Positions 41,779-54,500 of a DNA stretch of 64,000 nt are shown here, in pieces. A model generated the notes under the pieces. It saw only the letters and a list, made by a program, of their open reading frames with translations, was not told the DNA's origin and did not search any database. A program made the position numbers and the translations under genes. Source of the stretch: Mrakia gelida (Eukaryota > Basidiomycota > Tremellomycetes > Cystofilobasidiales > Mrakiaceae); the NCBI GenBank assembly GCA_024345305.1, contig BRON01000013.1:1054001-1118000 (forward strand), written 5' to 3'. Numbering within the stretch: position 1 is the first letter of the stretch; every line of letters begins with the position of its first letter.

Positions 41779-42873
41779 CTTGGATGGTTGTGTCACAGGG
41801 GTACGGAATAGTTCCGAGAGGGAGCAAGGCTGGTGAGGGGAGGGAGGGAGAAGAGGCAGGGGAGGGAGGTTGAGGGAGATGAGGGATGAGGTTGGTGGGA
41901 GATGATGGGGTGGTTGAGAGGATGATGTGTGTATAGTAGTAGTGTCGAGGTTGGGAGATTGGGGAAGAGACGAAAGAGAGGACGGACGACTCACAAAGGA
42001 AACTAAACCGACTCGACGAGCTCGTGCTTTCCGCCAGCACCTCCTCCTCCTTTCCCACTCGACACGCCCTTCCAATGGACCTGCTCCCGTCCCTTTTCCG
42101 ATATCCAGGTAGAGCCGACGAGAGAGAAGCTAGGGGAACCGGTTTGAGACGCTTGAGGGGAGGAGGGTGGAGGGGAGGCAGCGATGAAGGGGAGGGGAGG
42201 GTGAGATGGATGAGAGGGAGGACGGGGACTTGATTAGGCAGCGAGCGAGGACGGGGGAGGGTGCGATAGGGTCGAGGGAGAGGATCTGCGATAAGGATGC
42301 GAAGGGAGAGAGGGGAGTTCAGTCTAGGAGAGGGTGAGATGAGTGAGTGAGGAAGGTGGCATGGAAGGAAGGGGGGAGAGAAGAGAGAGAGAGGTGGGAC
42401 GAACCACGATGAAGCTCACGATGGACTCTCGCTCTTCCCCGTCTCGTTCCAGAGCACTTCAACAAGATCAACGCATGGATTGGAGATCGTCGGAGGGAGA
42501 AGAAGGTGAAGAGGTGGGTGAAAGGGGTAAGAGGTGTCGAGGAGTCAAAGTTGGGAAAGGACGGTCGAATGGAGTTGGAGGGGAGGGAGAGTGAGGGAGG
42601 AGGAGGAGCGAGCTTGGACCTTTCGAGCAGGAGAGCCGGGTCAGCTCGCTTCCGACGACGACTCGGGTGAGGGAAGGATTTTCTCGAGTCGTGTGTCTGC
42701 AGGCTGGCACTCGTATGCTTGCTTCACCATGTTTCTGAAGACCAAAAATCTGGTGTAGGGAGCCGAGCCGAAGCCAACTTGCGGACGACCCCTCTCCCTG
42801 TTCTCTCCCCCCTCCCTCGATCTCTGGATTCGAACTCTTCCCTTCTTCCTCTTCTTCACCTCCAACGCTCACG
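41779..42873. other. Gene-free stretch downstream of the tRNA
   Basis: G-rich on the plus strand (41805-41900 and 42120-42620) with no recognisable gene on either strand. It may serve as the promoter region for the plus-strand gene that begins near 42874. Confidence 0.35.
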
Positions 42874-45787
42874 ATGGACTTCTTCAAGCTTCTAGCCAAG
42901 GGAGTCCCTTATCTTGCTTCTCGTCTTGAACATCCTGGGAGAAGATGTAGGCTCACACGAGGAGGGGGAAGAAGAGACGCAAGATGGAGCTCGTGGAAGC
43001 TGACCTCTTCGCCACCTTCGTTTCCCTCCCTTTGCCCCATCTTCCTTCGTCCAGACCCTTTCTCTCCCTCGCTCTACCCACTGCAAAGCATGATGAAGCT
43101 CAGGGAGATCTTCACTCTGGGCCTCAGGAGCAGAACCTACAGAAATCGTGAGCTCGCTCCAACTTCGCTCGTCGTTCTCCCATTCTCGACAGGCACCGTC
43201 TCGCCTCCTTCGCGTTTCGTTCCTCTCGTCTTCACAGAGGTCTTCAGAGGGGAGATCACCTTCCAGATTCATCCGAGATCGAGCTTCTAGGAATCTCGAA
43301 CTCGAACTCAAAGGAAGCAGAGGGAACGACGGGGGGAGGGATGCTGCAGGAGGTGGAGCTCATCACCAGGTACGTCCTTCTCTATCCCTCGTCCTCGTCG
43401 GATCAAGAGAGACAAGCTGAACCTTACCGTCCTCGTCTTACGATAGAACTGATGCTGGAGCTGGAACCGAGCTGGACGTCAACATGGTCGCGAGCTGGTG
43501 AGTCCCTCGTTCGTTCCGAGCTCACCTCCCCCTTTCCCCTCCTCCGCGGCTGACCTTCATCTCTTCCTCGCAGCTGTTCAACCCACCTCCTCCCGATTCA
43601 CTACTCTTCAACATCTCACCCCTTCCACCCTCTACCCCTTCGACCCCTCACGAACCCTCCTCTCACGACCAAAACATCCAAGCTCTCGGTCAAGATCGCC
43701 TCCTCGAGCACGACCTCCTCTTCGACTCGTCCTCCAGCTCTTTCGCCTGCAAACAGCACCTCCAGCTCTCGGTCCATCAGTTCCCGCTCTGCTGTTCTCG
43801 TACAGGGATCTACCGGAAGAGGAGGGAGAGGTACGAGTCCATCTCTCTCGACTCGAGCGAGGGTGGAGTCGGAGAGGGACGCGGCGGCGAGGAAACGTGC
43901 TTGGTTGAGGTCGAGGGATACGAGAGCGAGTGTAGATGGGGCGGAACCTAGTGGAGCACGAGATGAGATGGGTGAGAGGGGTAGGAGCGTCAGCAGGGAG
44001 GAGGATCGGTGAGTCGAAGTTGACGAGGGAGGACGCGACTGAGACGGACGACGAACTTGACGCGTCCCTCTTCTTTCTCAGTCTCGATCAGCCTAGAGGA
44101 AGAGAGGGGGCATGTGCACTCGAGGGAGGGAGATACTACAAGTAGGTCGCGTGTTCCCTTCGTTCCGTGTGTCTGGTCTTCAGGAGAAGCTGACCGTCGC
44201 GTCCGTCCTTTCGCAACCCATCGCACTCGACTCGTTCGCGAAGCCCACCTGCTAGAAGAGACCTTGGACCTCGAGACGACTTCTACTCCAGAGATAGGAG
44301 AGACTGCTCGTGAGTTCGCCTCGCCGTTCTCTCTCTTTCCTTGACTCTGGACTGACCGACGCGTCGCCTTTCGTTTCGAAACAGGCCTCCCCGCTCGCCT
44401 CCTCGCTCGCGATCCAAGATCGACGGCCGACTCATCGGAGACTACTACGCGTCAGTCGATTGTGTCCTACTTCATCGTCTCCCCCCTCGCCTGACCTGAC
44501 GAGCGTCTCTCTTTCGATCCAGCCCAAGGAACGATCGTCCGAGATCTCGAAGTCCAGAGCCTCCCAGGTTCCAACGAAGAAGCCGGAGCCCTCCCTCTCA
44601 CCGATCACCTCCTCCCCTCCTTCGTAGAGACTCCTACAGCTACCGGTTCTCTGGAATCGAAGCTCAGCCGAGAAGGGAGGAGGTCGCTCGCTCGACATCG
44701 AGGTTCGAGGAGGAGAGAGGTCGAGGGAGATCGAGGGAGGAACACAGCGGTCGAGAGAGGAGCGAGCGTCCTTCTCGACAAGAGTACACGGTCAGGAGAG
44801 GAAGCGTTAGACCTCCTGCGGCTGGATCGAGCGAGGTGAAGGTCGAGAGGGACGAGGCTTCGGAGGTGCTGGGATTGGAATTGGGGGATGGAGACGCGTC
44901 GATGAAGTGAGCTGCTTGTTTCTTCATCTCTCTCCTATTTCAACCTTCCCCCAGCCCGTCGAGCAGCTGCTCACATCATTTTTACTTCTTTAATCAGACC
45001 TACTGCTTCCCTTCCATCACCTGCCGACTCGTTCTCCTCCCTTCCCGCCGTCGTCGAGATGGATCAGCCTTCGCCTCACGTCTCGCCCTCGTCGACGCGA
45101 TCCCTCGGCATCGACCCGTCGCCATTCCCATCCCACCCGCCATCTTCAAGCTTCGAAGCACCGTCTCTTCTTCTACCTTCCAAACCTTCAGCTCCGGCGC
45201 TGGACGATCGAACATTCGTCGCCAAAGTGAGTCGCGGTCTCGTTCGCTTTCGACACTTCGGTCACTGACGCTTGTTCGTCTCGCTTTTCTCAGGGTCTTC
45301 CTCGAAGCACGTCAGCTCGCGAGCTCAAGAACCTCTTCTCGGCCTACGGAATCATCACTGCGTGCGTTCATTGTATTTTCCTTCCTCCTACTTAGTCCCG
45401 TGGACGCGTCGACCTTTCTATGTACTGACCTTTCTCTTCTCCTTCCCCTTCGCACTTCAGTATCACCATCGAGCTCCCAACCGGCAAAGAATCACGAGGC
45501 AAAGCCTACATCACCTTCGGGTCGTCTGGCTCAAGAAACCAGGTCTGCGACCGTCAAGCGAGTCAGTGATCCTTGCCCTCTCCCTCTCCTCCGTTCCCTT
45601 TCCCTCCCATCTCTCTTCTCGCGAGCGATCAGCGAGCTGACCCCTCTCTTCCCCACACCCTCCAGGCTTCGTCCTCCGAAACAACCACCTCAAACTCTTC
45701 CGAGCGTCAGCGAGGAACCACGAACTACCTCCCGTCGCGTCTACTCGATCCATCGCCGTCCCTCCTGCTCTTCAACCAACGACATGA
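42874..45787 (+). CDS. Arg/Ser-rich protein with a C-terminal RRM
   Basis: Probably a splicing- or mRNA-related factor acting in the nucleus. Exons from about 43240 onward chain in one frame. An SSEIELLGISNSNSK segment and a Ser-rich stretch come first. An RS/RD-rich region follows (RDLGPRDDFYSRDRRD; PPRSPPRSRSKIDGRL; RPRSRSPEPPRFQRRSRSPP at about 44530-44600). A Pro/Ser linker leads to an RRM at about 45215-45720 (RTFVAK, GLPRSTSARELKNLFSAYG, TIELPTGKESRGKAYITF, FVLRNNHLKLFRAS). The first in-frame stop is TGA at 45785-45787. Two further exon-like segments with perfect introns continue the same frame to TGA at 46221-46223. The 5' end is uncertain: the exon at 42874 (MDFFKLLAKGVPYLAS) does not join in frame with the main reading frame and may belong to another transcript. 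The orthologue is not recognised. Confidence 0.5.
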
Positions 45788-46223
45788 CTCGTACCCCCTG
45801 CACGCTCGGGGACTCCAAAGGGGCCAAGAGCACATAGGGAGGGGTCGCAGCAGAGACCGGTGTTGGAGGCGTCGGGGATGTGAGTGGATTGGAGTTCGAG
45901 TTCGACGCGTCGAATTAGGCGAAGACTGTTTGCTGACGTTCAAACGCTCGTTCGTTTGGTCGGGGTCGCAGTGCTTCGATTCTCACCAACATCAGGTGAG
46001 TCTCTCTCAGTCCCTCGACTGAATTCGCTCCTCTCTCTTCGGTTGACTCTGGCTCGTCGTTTGTGTCGTTCGTCCCAGACCCACCCTCTCGCCCTCCGTC
46101 CAAACCTCTCCTCTTCTCGATCTCGACGTTGCAGCACCTCCTTCTGGACCGAGAGTATGGAGGGAGGCGTATCTGCTGGACGGGGAGGAAGGAGGGAGAG
46201 GCGAGAGGGGGAGGGAGATGTGA
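45788..46223 (+). other. Exon-like extension of the RRM gene beyond an in-frame TGA
   Basis: Directly after TGA 45785-45787 the same frame stays open (PPARSGTPKGPRAHREG). It then passes two canonical introns, about 45881-45971 (GACGCGTC and TTGCTGAC inside) and 45995-46079. The last segment reads PTLSPSVQTSPLLDLDVAAP and VWREAYLLDGEE, and ends at 46221-46223. Another frame is also open here, so the reading is not unique. Confidence 0.35.
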
Positions 46224-46399
46224 TTGGGAGAGTGGGAAGAGCGGGTCGCGTCGCTTTGTGGTTTGCTTAGCTTTTTTTCTCGTTCGTGTCGGGGTTCTTC
46301 ATGACATTCTCAGACCTTTGAGGAACTATTTCCATCAATGAAGAGACTTCGAGCACCCAGAACATCGACACCGACCCTCGACAACGACCGCGACCCTCC
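46224..46399. other. Convergent intergenic spacer
   Basis: No gene was seen on the plus strand. If the alternative last exon of the minus-strand neighbour is used, its stop would lie at 46335-46337 inside this spacer. Confidence 0.3.
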
Positions 46400-47459
46400 C
46401 TAGATGAAAAGGACATGAACGGGACTCTGAAGCTGGACTTGGTCCTTCACGACTTCGACCCAGGTACCATTCGATTTTTGACCGAACACGGAGACCCAGC
46501 CGTCCATCTGCATGAGCGGCGACGAGTGAAGAAGATGAATTGAAAAGGAACGGGGTCAGCTCGACGCGTCTCGTTTCTGCCGTGCTCGAACCAAGAAGGA
46601 AGGGCGCCATTCTTGCAGCGAAGAAGTCCATCTTGTCGTCAAGGCGGAGCTCCTCCGCTTCCTCTGGGTAGTATTCGAACACGAGCATCGTTGTTTTGCG
46701 GAGAACGGCGAGGCGATCGACCAGGCGGGCAGCCTTTTGCTGGATGATCGGGGTGGCGACAGAGAGAGTGAGGTCGGGAGGAGAGAACGAAAAGGGAAGA
46801 CAGAGGAAGATTGACGTGAGCGTACGCGAGGAGGGAGGAGCGCGAGCGCAGGAGGAGGCGGAAGGGAGAAAGGACTCACGCTCTCAGCGACCCAGTCGGC
46901 TTCGATCTCGTTGATCGGCAGGCGAGATAGCAGATGAATGAGAGCGTTGACGAAGTTGGGACCCTCCCTGCTGTCCCTGATCCAGCGAGAGAACTGGGGA
47001 AGGTCGACGACGGACTCGACCATGGTGTTGTAGACGGAGCTGCTGTGATGACCGCTGTTGAGGATAGAGTAGACCCGCATGAGATTCGGGACGTATATGT
47101 TCGCAAACTCTACCTTTAAGAAATAAGCGAGAGCGGGTCAGGACGAGAAGACTGGAAATGAGAGAGTCGCCGAAGGTCGAGATGTCCTCACGAGGAACCT
47201 GGTCTTTTCATCGGCTTCGAGACGTCCAACTGATTCCAACTGTCGTGAATGACGAAAGACTAGGTGAATCAACATGGTGTTACTCAAGGTGACTTGAACA
47301 AGGGTATCTCACCAGTTCCGTACACCTCTCGTTGGACTCGGAGGAATGGACGATGCAGTGGCCTCGTTCCTGTTGGAATTGAGCCTCGAGGATCTTGAAG
47401 CCTTCCTTATCAAGCCTCGCGGCGATTCCGAGTTGAAAAGGAGTGACTGTGGATGCCAT
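46400..47459 (-). CDS. Unknown, mostly helical protein
   Basis: The gene starts at ATG 47457-47459: MASTVTPFQLGIAARLDKEG, FKILEAQFQQERGHCIVHSS. Later exons give LESVGRLEADEKTRFL, VEFANIYVPNLMRVYSILNS, VESVVDLPQFSRWIRDS, NALIHLLSRLPINEIEADW and KAARLVDRLAVLRKTTMLVF. The sequence is rich in amphipathic helices, has no signal peptide or TM segment, and I recognise no domain. The last exon reads WVSVFGQKSNGTWVEVVKDQ and stops at TAG 46400-46402. The alternative joining phase would instead end at 46335. About 250 residues. The 5' end lies 144 bp from the divergent RNASEH2A start. Confidence 0.5.
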
Positions 47460-47603
47460 CGAAGAGAAGGAAGAGGAGAAAGGAATCGAGGGAAGGGGAG
47501 GGAGGTGGATGTCGAACGGAGGAAGGCTATCGTTTTTGTTTTCGAAGGCGAGCTCGCGTCCCTTCCCTTTCCCTCCCTTCCACCCATTACGAGCTCAACC
47601 AAC

Positions 47604-49533
47604 ATGGATCCCGTCAACCCCAAACCCACTACAGCCCTCTTCTCTTCCTACACGTACCACTCCCCCATCTCAGACTATACAACCGCAACCTACATCGACC
47701 AAGAAGGAGGAGAAGCATCCACGAGCTCATCAACCGACGCGCCTTCGCTTCCTCCTTCGACCTCCTCCCCATCCACTACAACCGAACCTGCAGATCCATC
47801 GAGTACTCCAAGAGTAAGCTCAGTGAAGGTAAAGGGCAAGGGAAAGGAGAAGGAGCGCTGGGTCATGGGTATCGACGAGGCTGGACGAGGTCCCGTTCTC
47901 GGTGAGCTCGACCTCCTTCCTTCCCTTCCCCTTCCCCTTCCCTCTTTCACCTCTGACTCCATCCCTCTTCAACCTCTCCCCCAGGTCCCATGGTCTACGG
48001 AGCTGCCTTCTGCCCTCTCTCCTTCCTCCCCACCCTCCAAACCCTCGGCTTCGACGACTCCAAAGCTCTCAACCACGCAACCCGAAACCACCTCTTCTCC
48101 CTCTTCCTCAACCCAGTTTCCTCAACTCGCAAAGACGACGAAGGTCACCACGAACTCCACTACTCCACCAGAGTCATCTCCCCAGCAGACATCTCGAGGG
48201 ACATGATGCGAGGCGTCGCTCCTATCAACCTGAACAAACAGGCGGAGGATGCAACGATCGCGTTGATTGGAGAGGTCAAGAGGAGAGGGATCGATCTCGC
48301 TGAGGTGAGCTTGCACACGTTTCTGCTTCTTCTTTGGTTCAGCGTTAGCTGGAAAGGTAGAAGCTTACGATAATATCTTCCCTCTTGCAGTGCTACGTCG
48401 ACGCTCTAGGAGCCTGTGGGCCCTGGGCAGCTAAGCTCTCGGCTCTCTTCCCGTTCGTCCCTCCCTCCCTTTCCTCCTTGCTCTCTCAAGACGCGTCTTT
48501 TTTGCTTCTTCTCGCGTGTCTCTGACATTCGTGTCCATCTCTTCGTATACAGTACCATCGCTTTCACCGTCTGTCCCAAAGCCGACTCCCTCTTCAAGAT
48601 TGTTGGAGCTGCTTCCATCGCCGCGAAGGTGAGCTTCGACCCTTCCTTCCCTCGCGAGCTCGTCGCGTCTCCCTCTCCTGCCTCCCCTCTTTCAAACTCC
48701 AACTCACCTACCCCGTCTCCTTCTTTTTTGCCTTCGTCAGATTACCCGAGATCGCTGGATCGAGAACTGGATCCATCCCGAACCCATCGAAATCGTCCAT
48801 CTGCCCTTCGTCGAGGAGAAGACCGCCGCGAAACGGAAGTTAGGTCCGTCGGGCTCGAGTGGGAGTTTGAAGGGGAAGAAGAAGGCCAAGCTGACGACCA
48901 AGGCGAAGAAACTTCTCAAGGTTGGGGAGGAGGAGGATTTCGGGTCGGCGGACGAGGACGAGGCTGAGGGAGATGAGGAGGAAGAGGTCGAGGAGGAGGA
49001 GGTCGAGAGGTTGGGGAAGAACGGGTTGGGTTCGGGGTATCCTTCTGGTGAGTACTGAGTCTCTTGAGTGCTGGTAGAGGAGAGGGTGTCTTGGTTAATT
49101 GGAGCAGGGAGGCTCTCAGTGGGTCAAGATCGAAAGGAACGAGTCGACGCGACGAGAGAAAGCTGACCCTCCTTCGACGCCTTCCCCTCCTCAGACCCAA
49201 CAACCAAAACCTACCTCAGAGCCTCCCTCCACCCCCTCTTCGGCTATCCCTCTCTCGTCCGTTTCAGCTGGAGCACCGTCAAGGTCATTCTCGACAAGGA
49301 GGCTCAGCCTGTTCGATGGTTCGTTCACCATCCTCTCCCTCTTTCTCTCTCACCCTCCTCTCCTCTCACTGCTGACTATCCCTTCTCTCCCTTCTCTTTC
49401 CTTCTTTTGCAGGATCGACGAACTCGGAGTCGGGAACCGTAAGTTCTTCAGCGCGACGCCTCAGGACATCGCGGAGAGGGATCGAACGAGGGTTTGGAAG
49501 GAGGTCGGCTTGAGGGGAGTTGGAGAGCTTTAG
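47604..49533 (+). CDS. RNASEH2A: Ribonuclease H2 catalytic subunit A (type 2 RNase H)
   Basis: Removes ribonucleotides embedded in DNA and cleaves RNA in RNA:DNA hybrids in the nucleus. The catalytic acids are in their motifs: GIDEAGRGPVLG (about 47870-47900, Asp-Glu pair), DDSKAL (about 48055), YVDALGACGPW (about 48394-48426, third Asp) and KADSLFKIVGAASIAAK, then ITRDRW (about 48580-48756, fourth Asp). The C-terminal part has TKTYLRASLHPLFGYPSLVR, FSWST and the final GNRKFFSATPQDIAERDRTR. The N-terminus carries an extra 80-90 residues rich in Ser/Pro/Thr. Between the catalytic core and the C-terminal helices is a long insertion, Lys-rich (KGKKKAKLTTKAKKLLK) and then almost pure Asp/Glu. About seven exons; the stop is at 49531-49533. 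Confidence 0.95.
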
Positions 49534-49746
49534 GGCACCCTCTTTGTATCTACTACGTGCGAGCTGGGGTTGAGATGCGTTCATGTGCATTTCTCTCTCA
49601 GGTCGTATTCCTGACTCGAAAGAAAAACTGAGAAATGGCTCGGCGCTTTTGACCGCTGCCTCCCTCCTCTCGAGCTCGTCGTCACTCTCGGTCCCTCCCT
49701 TTTCAACCTCCCAACGCTCACCACAGTCGCCTTTGCGAACCTCAAG

Positions 49747-50608
49747 ATGTCGACAGTTCCATGCCCTTCCAGTCTGGACGAAGTGATGAGGATTCTGAGG
49801 GTTGCTGGTTCGTGAACTCTTCCTGCTCGTTCAAAGGGAGAGAGAACCAAACGAGTCGAGCTGACCTTTCAATCCCTTCCTTCCCTTGCCCTCTCCCTCT
49901 CCCTTCCCTTTCGTCGTTCGTGGTTTGATGTGCTTGGAAACAGAGTATCCGAGGGATAAAAGGGCTATCGGAGCTGTGCTTGATGCTTGTGAGTCCGAAT
50001 CTCAACCATCCAAGGGCGAAGGGAGTCGAAGAGAGCGAAGAGACCGAAGCTGATGAGCTCGACCTCCTCCTTTCTTTGACCTTCAACAGATGGTTCGTCG
50101 CTGCCAACCTCCTGCAGCAGCTTGTTCTACAGCTACAGCTCTAACCACATCATCATCCAGTCTCCAGCAAGCTCAAAAAAGGCCTCAAAGACACCGACCT
50201 CTCCTCCAAACTAGACGTTCTCGAACGCACGCTCGTCGAACACAACGTCCGTCCCGTCGTCCCTCCTCTTCCTCGCTCTCCTCTCCTCTCCTCCTCTTCC
50301 TCCCTCCCATCTCACCCATTTCTTCGCGTTCACAGTACCCAATCTTCCTCGGGCCCTACCTCATCCGAATCCGCTCCAAACTCGGTCTCCCAAAATCCCT
50401 CATCTACCCACGTCCGAATCAGAAACCTCAAGACGTCGAGGAGGTCGAGGGAGAGGCAGCAGCTGAGAATGTGAGGAGATGGTTGGCGGAGGAACCCAGT
50501 TTCCTAGCGCCTGACGAGGTGTCGATAAGAGAGGAGGAGGGGAGAGTGGGTGGGGAGGAGTGGGAACGTCGGACGAGTCGAGGAGGGGAGGAGGGAGTTG
50601 GGTCGTGA
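49747..50608 (+). CDS. Small protein of unknown function
   Basis: The probable start is ATG 49747 (MSTVPCPSSLDEVMRILRVA), followed by an exon reading EYPRDKRAIGAVLDA. Further on are SSKLKKGLKDTDLSSKLDVL, ERTLVEHN and, after an intron, YPIFLGPYLIRIRSKLGLPK. An acidic tail rich in Glu/Gly ends at 50606-50608. Helical and charged, with no signal peptide or recognised domain. The joint in the middle (50090-50190) could not be phased with certainty. It starts 213 bp after RNASEH2A on the same strand. Confidence 0.4.
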
Positions 50609-51589
50609 CGTGTCGCCGTCGCTGGAGATTTGGTTTGGTTTTTGCTGTTCTCGTTGTACGTTCTCGTTGCTGTACAACTCACCTTTCAGGCTTTTTTGAT
50701 GCTGGTCAGCGTCCTGCCTGAAGGTCTACTGTGAGCTCCGAAGGGTAAGATCGGCACGTCGACGCCGACTCTCTCGTGTCGACGTTCTTCCCACCCTCCT
50801 CTTGCCTTGCCCAAGAAGATCAAATCATAAAGACGCGGAAGAATCCACGAGAGCTTGTTATCTTGCCCTTCAATTTGACGACCTAACGAGCGAATGCAAA
50901 GACGGGAAAGCAAGGGCTCGACGCGACTCGTCTTCTCCCTCTCATCCCTCGCGAAGATCAAAAACTCGTTATACAACAAATCGTTAACCAACGAACGGAC
51001 GCTGAAACGCAAGTCTAAGGCTACATATCTACTCTTTTCCATCCATCCATCACGGAACAGGTCTAGGTCTTCCACCTCCTCCACCTACTCCTCACCCAAA
51101 CCACGAAGAATAACAAGTCAGCTCTCATCTCGTCTCTCCTCCCTCTCCCCCCCTCTCCTCGCCTCTCTCCCTCCCCTCCCCTCCCACCCCATGCTTCCTC
51201 CCTCACGCATCACTCCAAAAACTCACCCATCCCACCCCCAACAGCACCCTTCTTTCCCCCTCCCCCTCCTCCCGCTAGGCCCTGCACGCCCGGCCCGTTC
51301 CTCAGCGGCGCAACAGGTCGAGGGACCGTCACTGGAACGGAGGGAGGTATGGGTCGTTTCGACAAGGAGAAACGAGGAACGCGTTTGTGGGTTTCCCAAA
51401 GCTGAGCTTGGGTTCCTGAGCCGAGGGGGCGGGAGGTGTCTTCGATGTAGAGGGGGGAGGAGGGGGGGATTGAGGGACTGAGGGAGGAGGTAAGAGGAAG
51501 GGGGGGAGGGGGAGGTGAGTTTGGGAGAGAGAGAGGAGAGCGAAGAGAGGGAGAGGAAGGTGAAAGAGAGGGAGGGAAGATAGCACGCA
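50609..51589. other. Convergent intergenic region
   Basis: 981 bp between the stops of two convergent genes. Pyrimidine-rich (51120-51200) and G-rich (51420-51540) blocks are present. No gene is supported on either strand. Confidence 0.4.
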
Positions 51590-54500
51590 CTACCAGAAAC
51601 CTTGCGAGCCGGGTTTGATGGATGGGTTGGCGATGAAGGGGTGGGCTTCTGTTTGAATCGAAGCGAAGGAGGAGTCAGTGCGAGTCGCGTCGTGGGTGGA
51701 AACTCTTCTGCGTTCGGTTCGTTCGACTTACCGGTATTCAGAACGTAGTCGTCCAGCGACATCAGATCTGGAGGGGATTGGAGAAGGTAGTGATATCTGT
51801 CAAATGAAGCGGAGTCAGCGAGGAGAAGGGCCGAAGACGATGAAAGAACGAGAACGAGGACGAGGCCGAGGGAGGGAGGAAAGGACGAACTTGAGTGTTT
51901 CGGCGAGAACGAACGATTCCATGTTGTCCATCTTCGGCGGTTTGGCCTTCCTTACGTCGCTGACGGAGGAGAAGCCGTACTCGACGAGAGTCGAGTTGGC
52001 CCTGTTGATTCGAACGAACGAGCGAACGAAAGTCGCGTCAGCACCGTCGTCCTTGTTTTTAGTTCTAGAAGGACTCAGGAGCGGTCTCGCGCGCTCACCA
52101 AGACGTGAACATCCTCCAACCCTTGTCCTGTGAGGCGTGAGAAGGAACGAGGTCAGCGTCGACGCGTCGGGGAACTCAAGACGATCCGAGACGAGACGAC
52201 GACGAACCTGCCACATCGGATCTCCAGCTGCGACGAACGCGAACAAAACAGCATCATCAGCGTTTGATCCTCCAACCTCGTTGCCTCGAAGGAGGCCACT
52301 CACTCAATCGATACATATAGAACACAGACCTGCGCAAACACCAACGCAAAAGTCAGCTCTCGCGCCTCCTCCACCCTCAACGCCCCCCTGACCCGCCCCA
52401 ATTCTTTTCGCTCGCGACTCACTCAATACTCTCCGGCCGTCCAATATACCTCGGACTACTCTCCTTCACCCCCATCGGTCTCCCCGCCGGAGTCTTGTAC
52501 AACAGCTTCCCTTCCTGATCAACAATGTTGACGAACTGCTTGGGGTCGTCCTCAGCGAAGAAGGTGACTTTTTCGGGTTGGAGACCGGACTCGGTTAGGG
52601 CTCCCTGCAATTCAAAGCATGAAGCGAAAACAAAGATGAAGCGAGGTAGGAAGTTGAACCAATTCAAAAGAAGCGGAGGGAGGTGAAGGTTGGGTCAGTT
52701 GGGGTTGAGTTCGCGAGCGCGAGCGAGGTTTGATGGGGTTCGCGACGGAACGCAACGAACCATATAGTAACAAGTCTGCGTAATCTCCTTCGCCGTATCC
52801 AGATCTCCAGGTCGGTTGAGTAGCCGAGAACCGAGACCGATCATGGCTCTGCACCCACGCAAAACCCACCCAAAGCCCAAACCAAGACGAAAGCAAAACA
52901 TCAGCGACGCGTTCGAACGTCGAACCGACACTCGCGCGAAGAGTGTGAGACTGACCCAGCAAAACAACTCAAATGCTCCAAACTACCCTCGAATCTCCCA
53001 TCTTTAACTTCTCCGATGGTCTTCATTCACCACCCCGCCCAAACCGAACCCAAAACCGATCAGCGAGGCGAAGCCAACTCAGAGAAAGGACGAATACGCA
53101 CCACAAGCTTCCTCCCAGGGATGGAAGTAACGAGACGGATGATGGTTCGGTAGGCTGTTTCCATTACTGCTGTGTACTGCGAGTGAGGGAGTTGGGTGGA
53201 CGGGGGTGAGCGAGGGAAGGAGAGAGAGAGGGAGAAAGCGAGTGTGGACGAACCATCCTAGCATACTGAGGCAATCTACCCTGAAGGAGTTGATGTTGTT
53301 TGATCAGGTATTCGTAGTAGGAGTCGGCTGTGTGCGCCGAATCGACGGCGTTAGTTCGAGATCAAGTGTCAGTGACGCGTCAAACCGACCCGACTCGACG
53401 AACGAACGAGGAAGCGCAGTGGGTGAGGAAAGGAAGGTGGGGTGGGGTGGCGAAACGACTCACCCGATCCCCCAAACGTGAAAATCCCACCGAACCCATC
53501 GATCTCATCTGGGTCGAAGCTCGTTGGCATGAGTGGAGGGTAGGCTGATCGGGGGGAGAGTCGAGCGTCCAGGACGTCGGTTACTCGTTGGACCTGCACG
53601 GAACGAGTCGGGAAAGAGAAGAGAGGAGGGGTGGGGAGTTAGTTGGGAGTGAGGAGAGGGGTTTGGGGGAGTGGGGAGGGTGGAGATTTGAAGAGTTCGA
53701 GAAGAGACGGAGGACAGGGAAAGCGAGACGGACCAGGTTGAAATACGTCTGATTCCCCGTCAACTGACTCAGTCTCGTCATCTCGAGAGTCATGGATCCA
53801 GCTACATATCGAGCCCCCCATCCCAACCCAATCCGAAAAAGAAACCCAGTCAGCGCTCGCTCGAGCTCAGTTCGAACGCGTCGTCGAGGAGTCGCAAACT
53901 CACCCTCCGCCAACGAAACGCGCATGTTCGATCCGAACTGGAACGGTCGACCAGGTTTGAAAGAGCCGTAAGGGATCCCTGAGGGGGTGTCGAAGGCGGG
54001 GATGCTACATTCGACAAGAGAAAAAGGAGAAGAAGGCAGAAGGGTGAGCTCGATGCGAAACGAAGTTGCGAGAGAGAGAGAGAGAGGGAGATGAAACGTA
54101 CAGCATCTTCCCCAGCTCCTCCGCTCGATCCAGCATGAGTTGATCGCCCGTCTAGGTTCCCATCCCACACACAAACCAAAGTCAGCTCGGCTCCCTCCCC
54201 TCGTTCAGTGCTCGCCCGCTGGCTCGACCAACTGACCAAATCGTACGCGCTCAACAACCCTCCCAGATACCTAATCGTCGTTTCAAACACAGGCAGGACA
54301 GGCCAGTATCTCTCCTCGAGTACATCCGAGCGCTGTCCAAACACGCCTGTATCGTAGTGGAAGCCTTTGGTGGTTGAGCGACCTGAGATGGTGGTGAAGT
54401 CGAGGAGACGGACGTGTTCTCGAGCGAGGGAGTATTCGGACGGGAGGGAAAGGAGGAGGAGGGTGTCTAGGGAGCTGGGGTGGGGGGAAGACGGAAGGGG

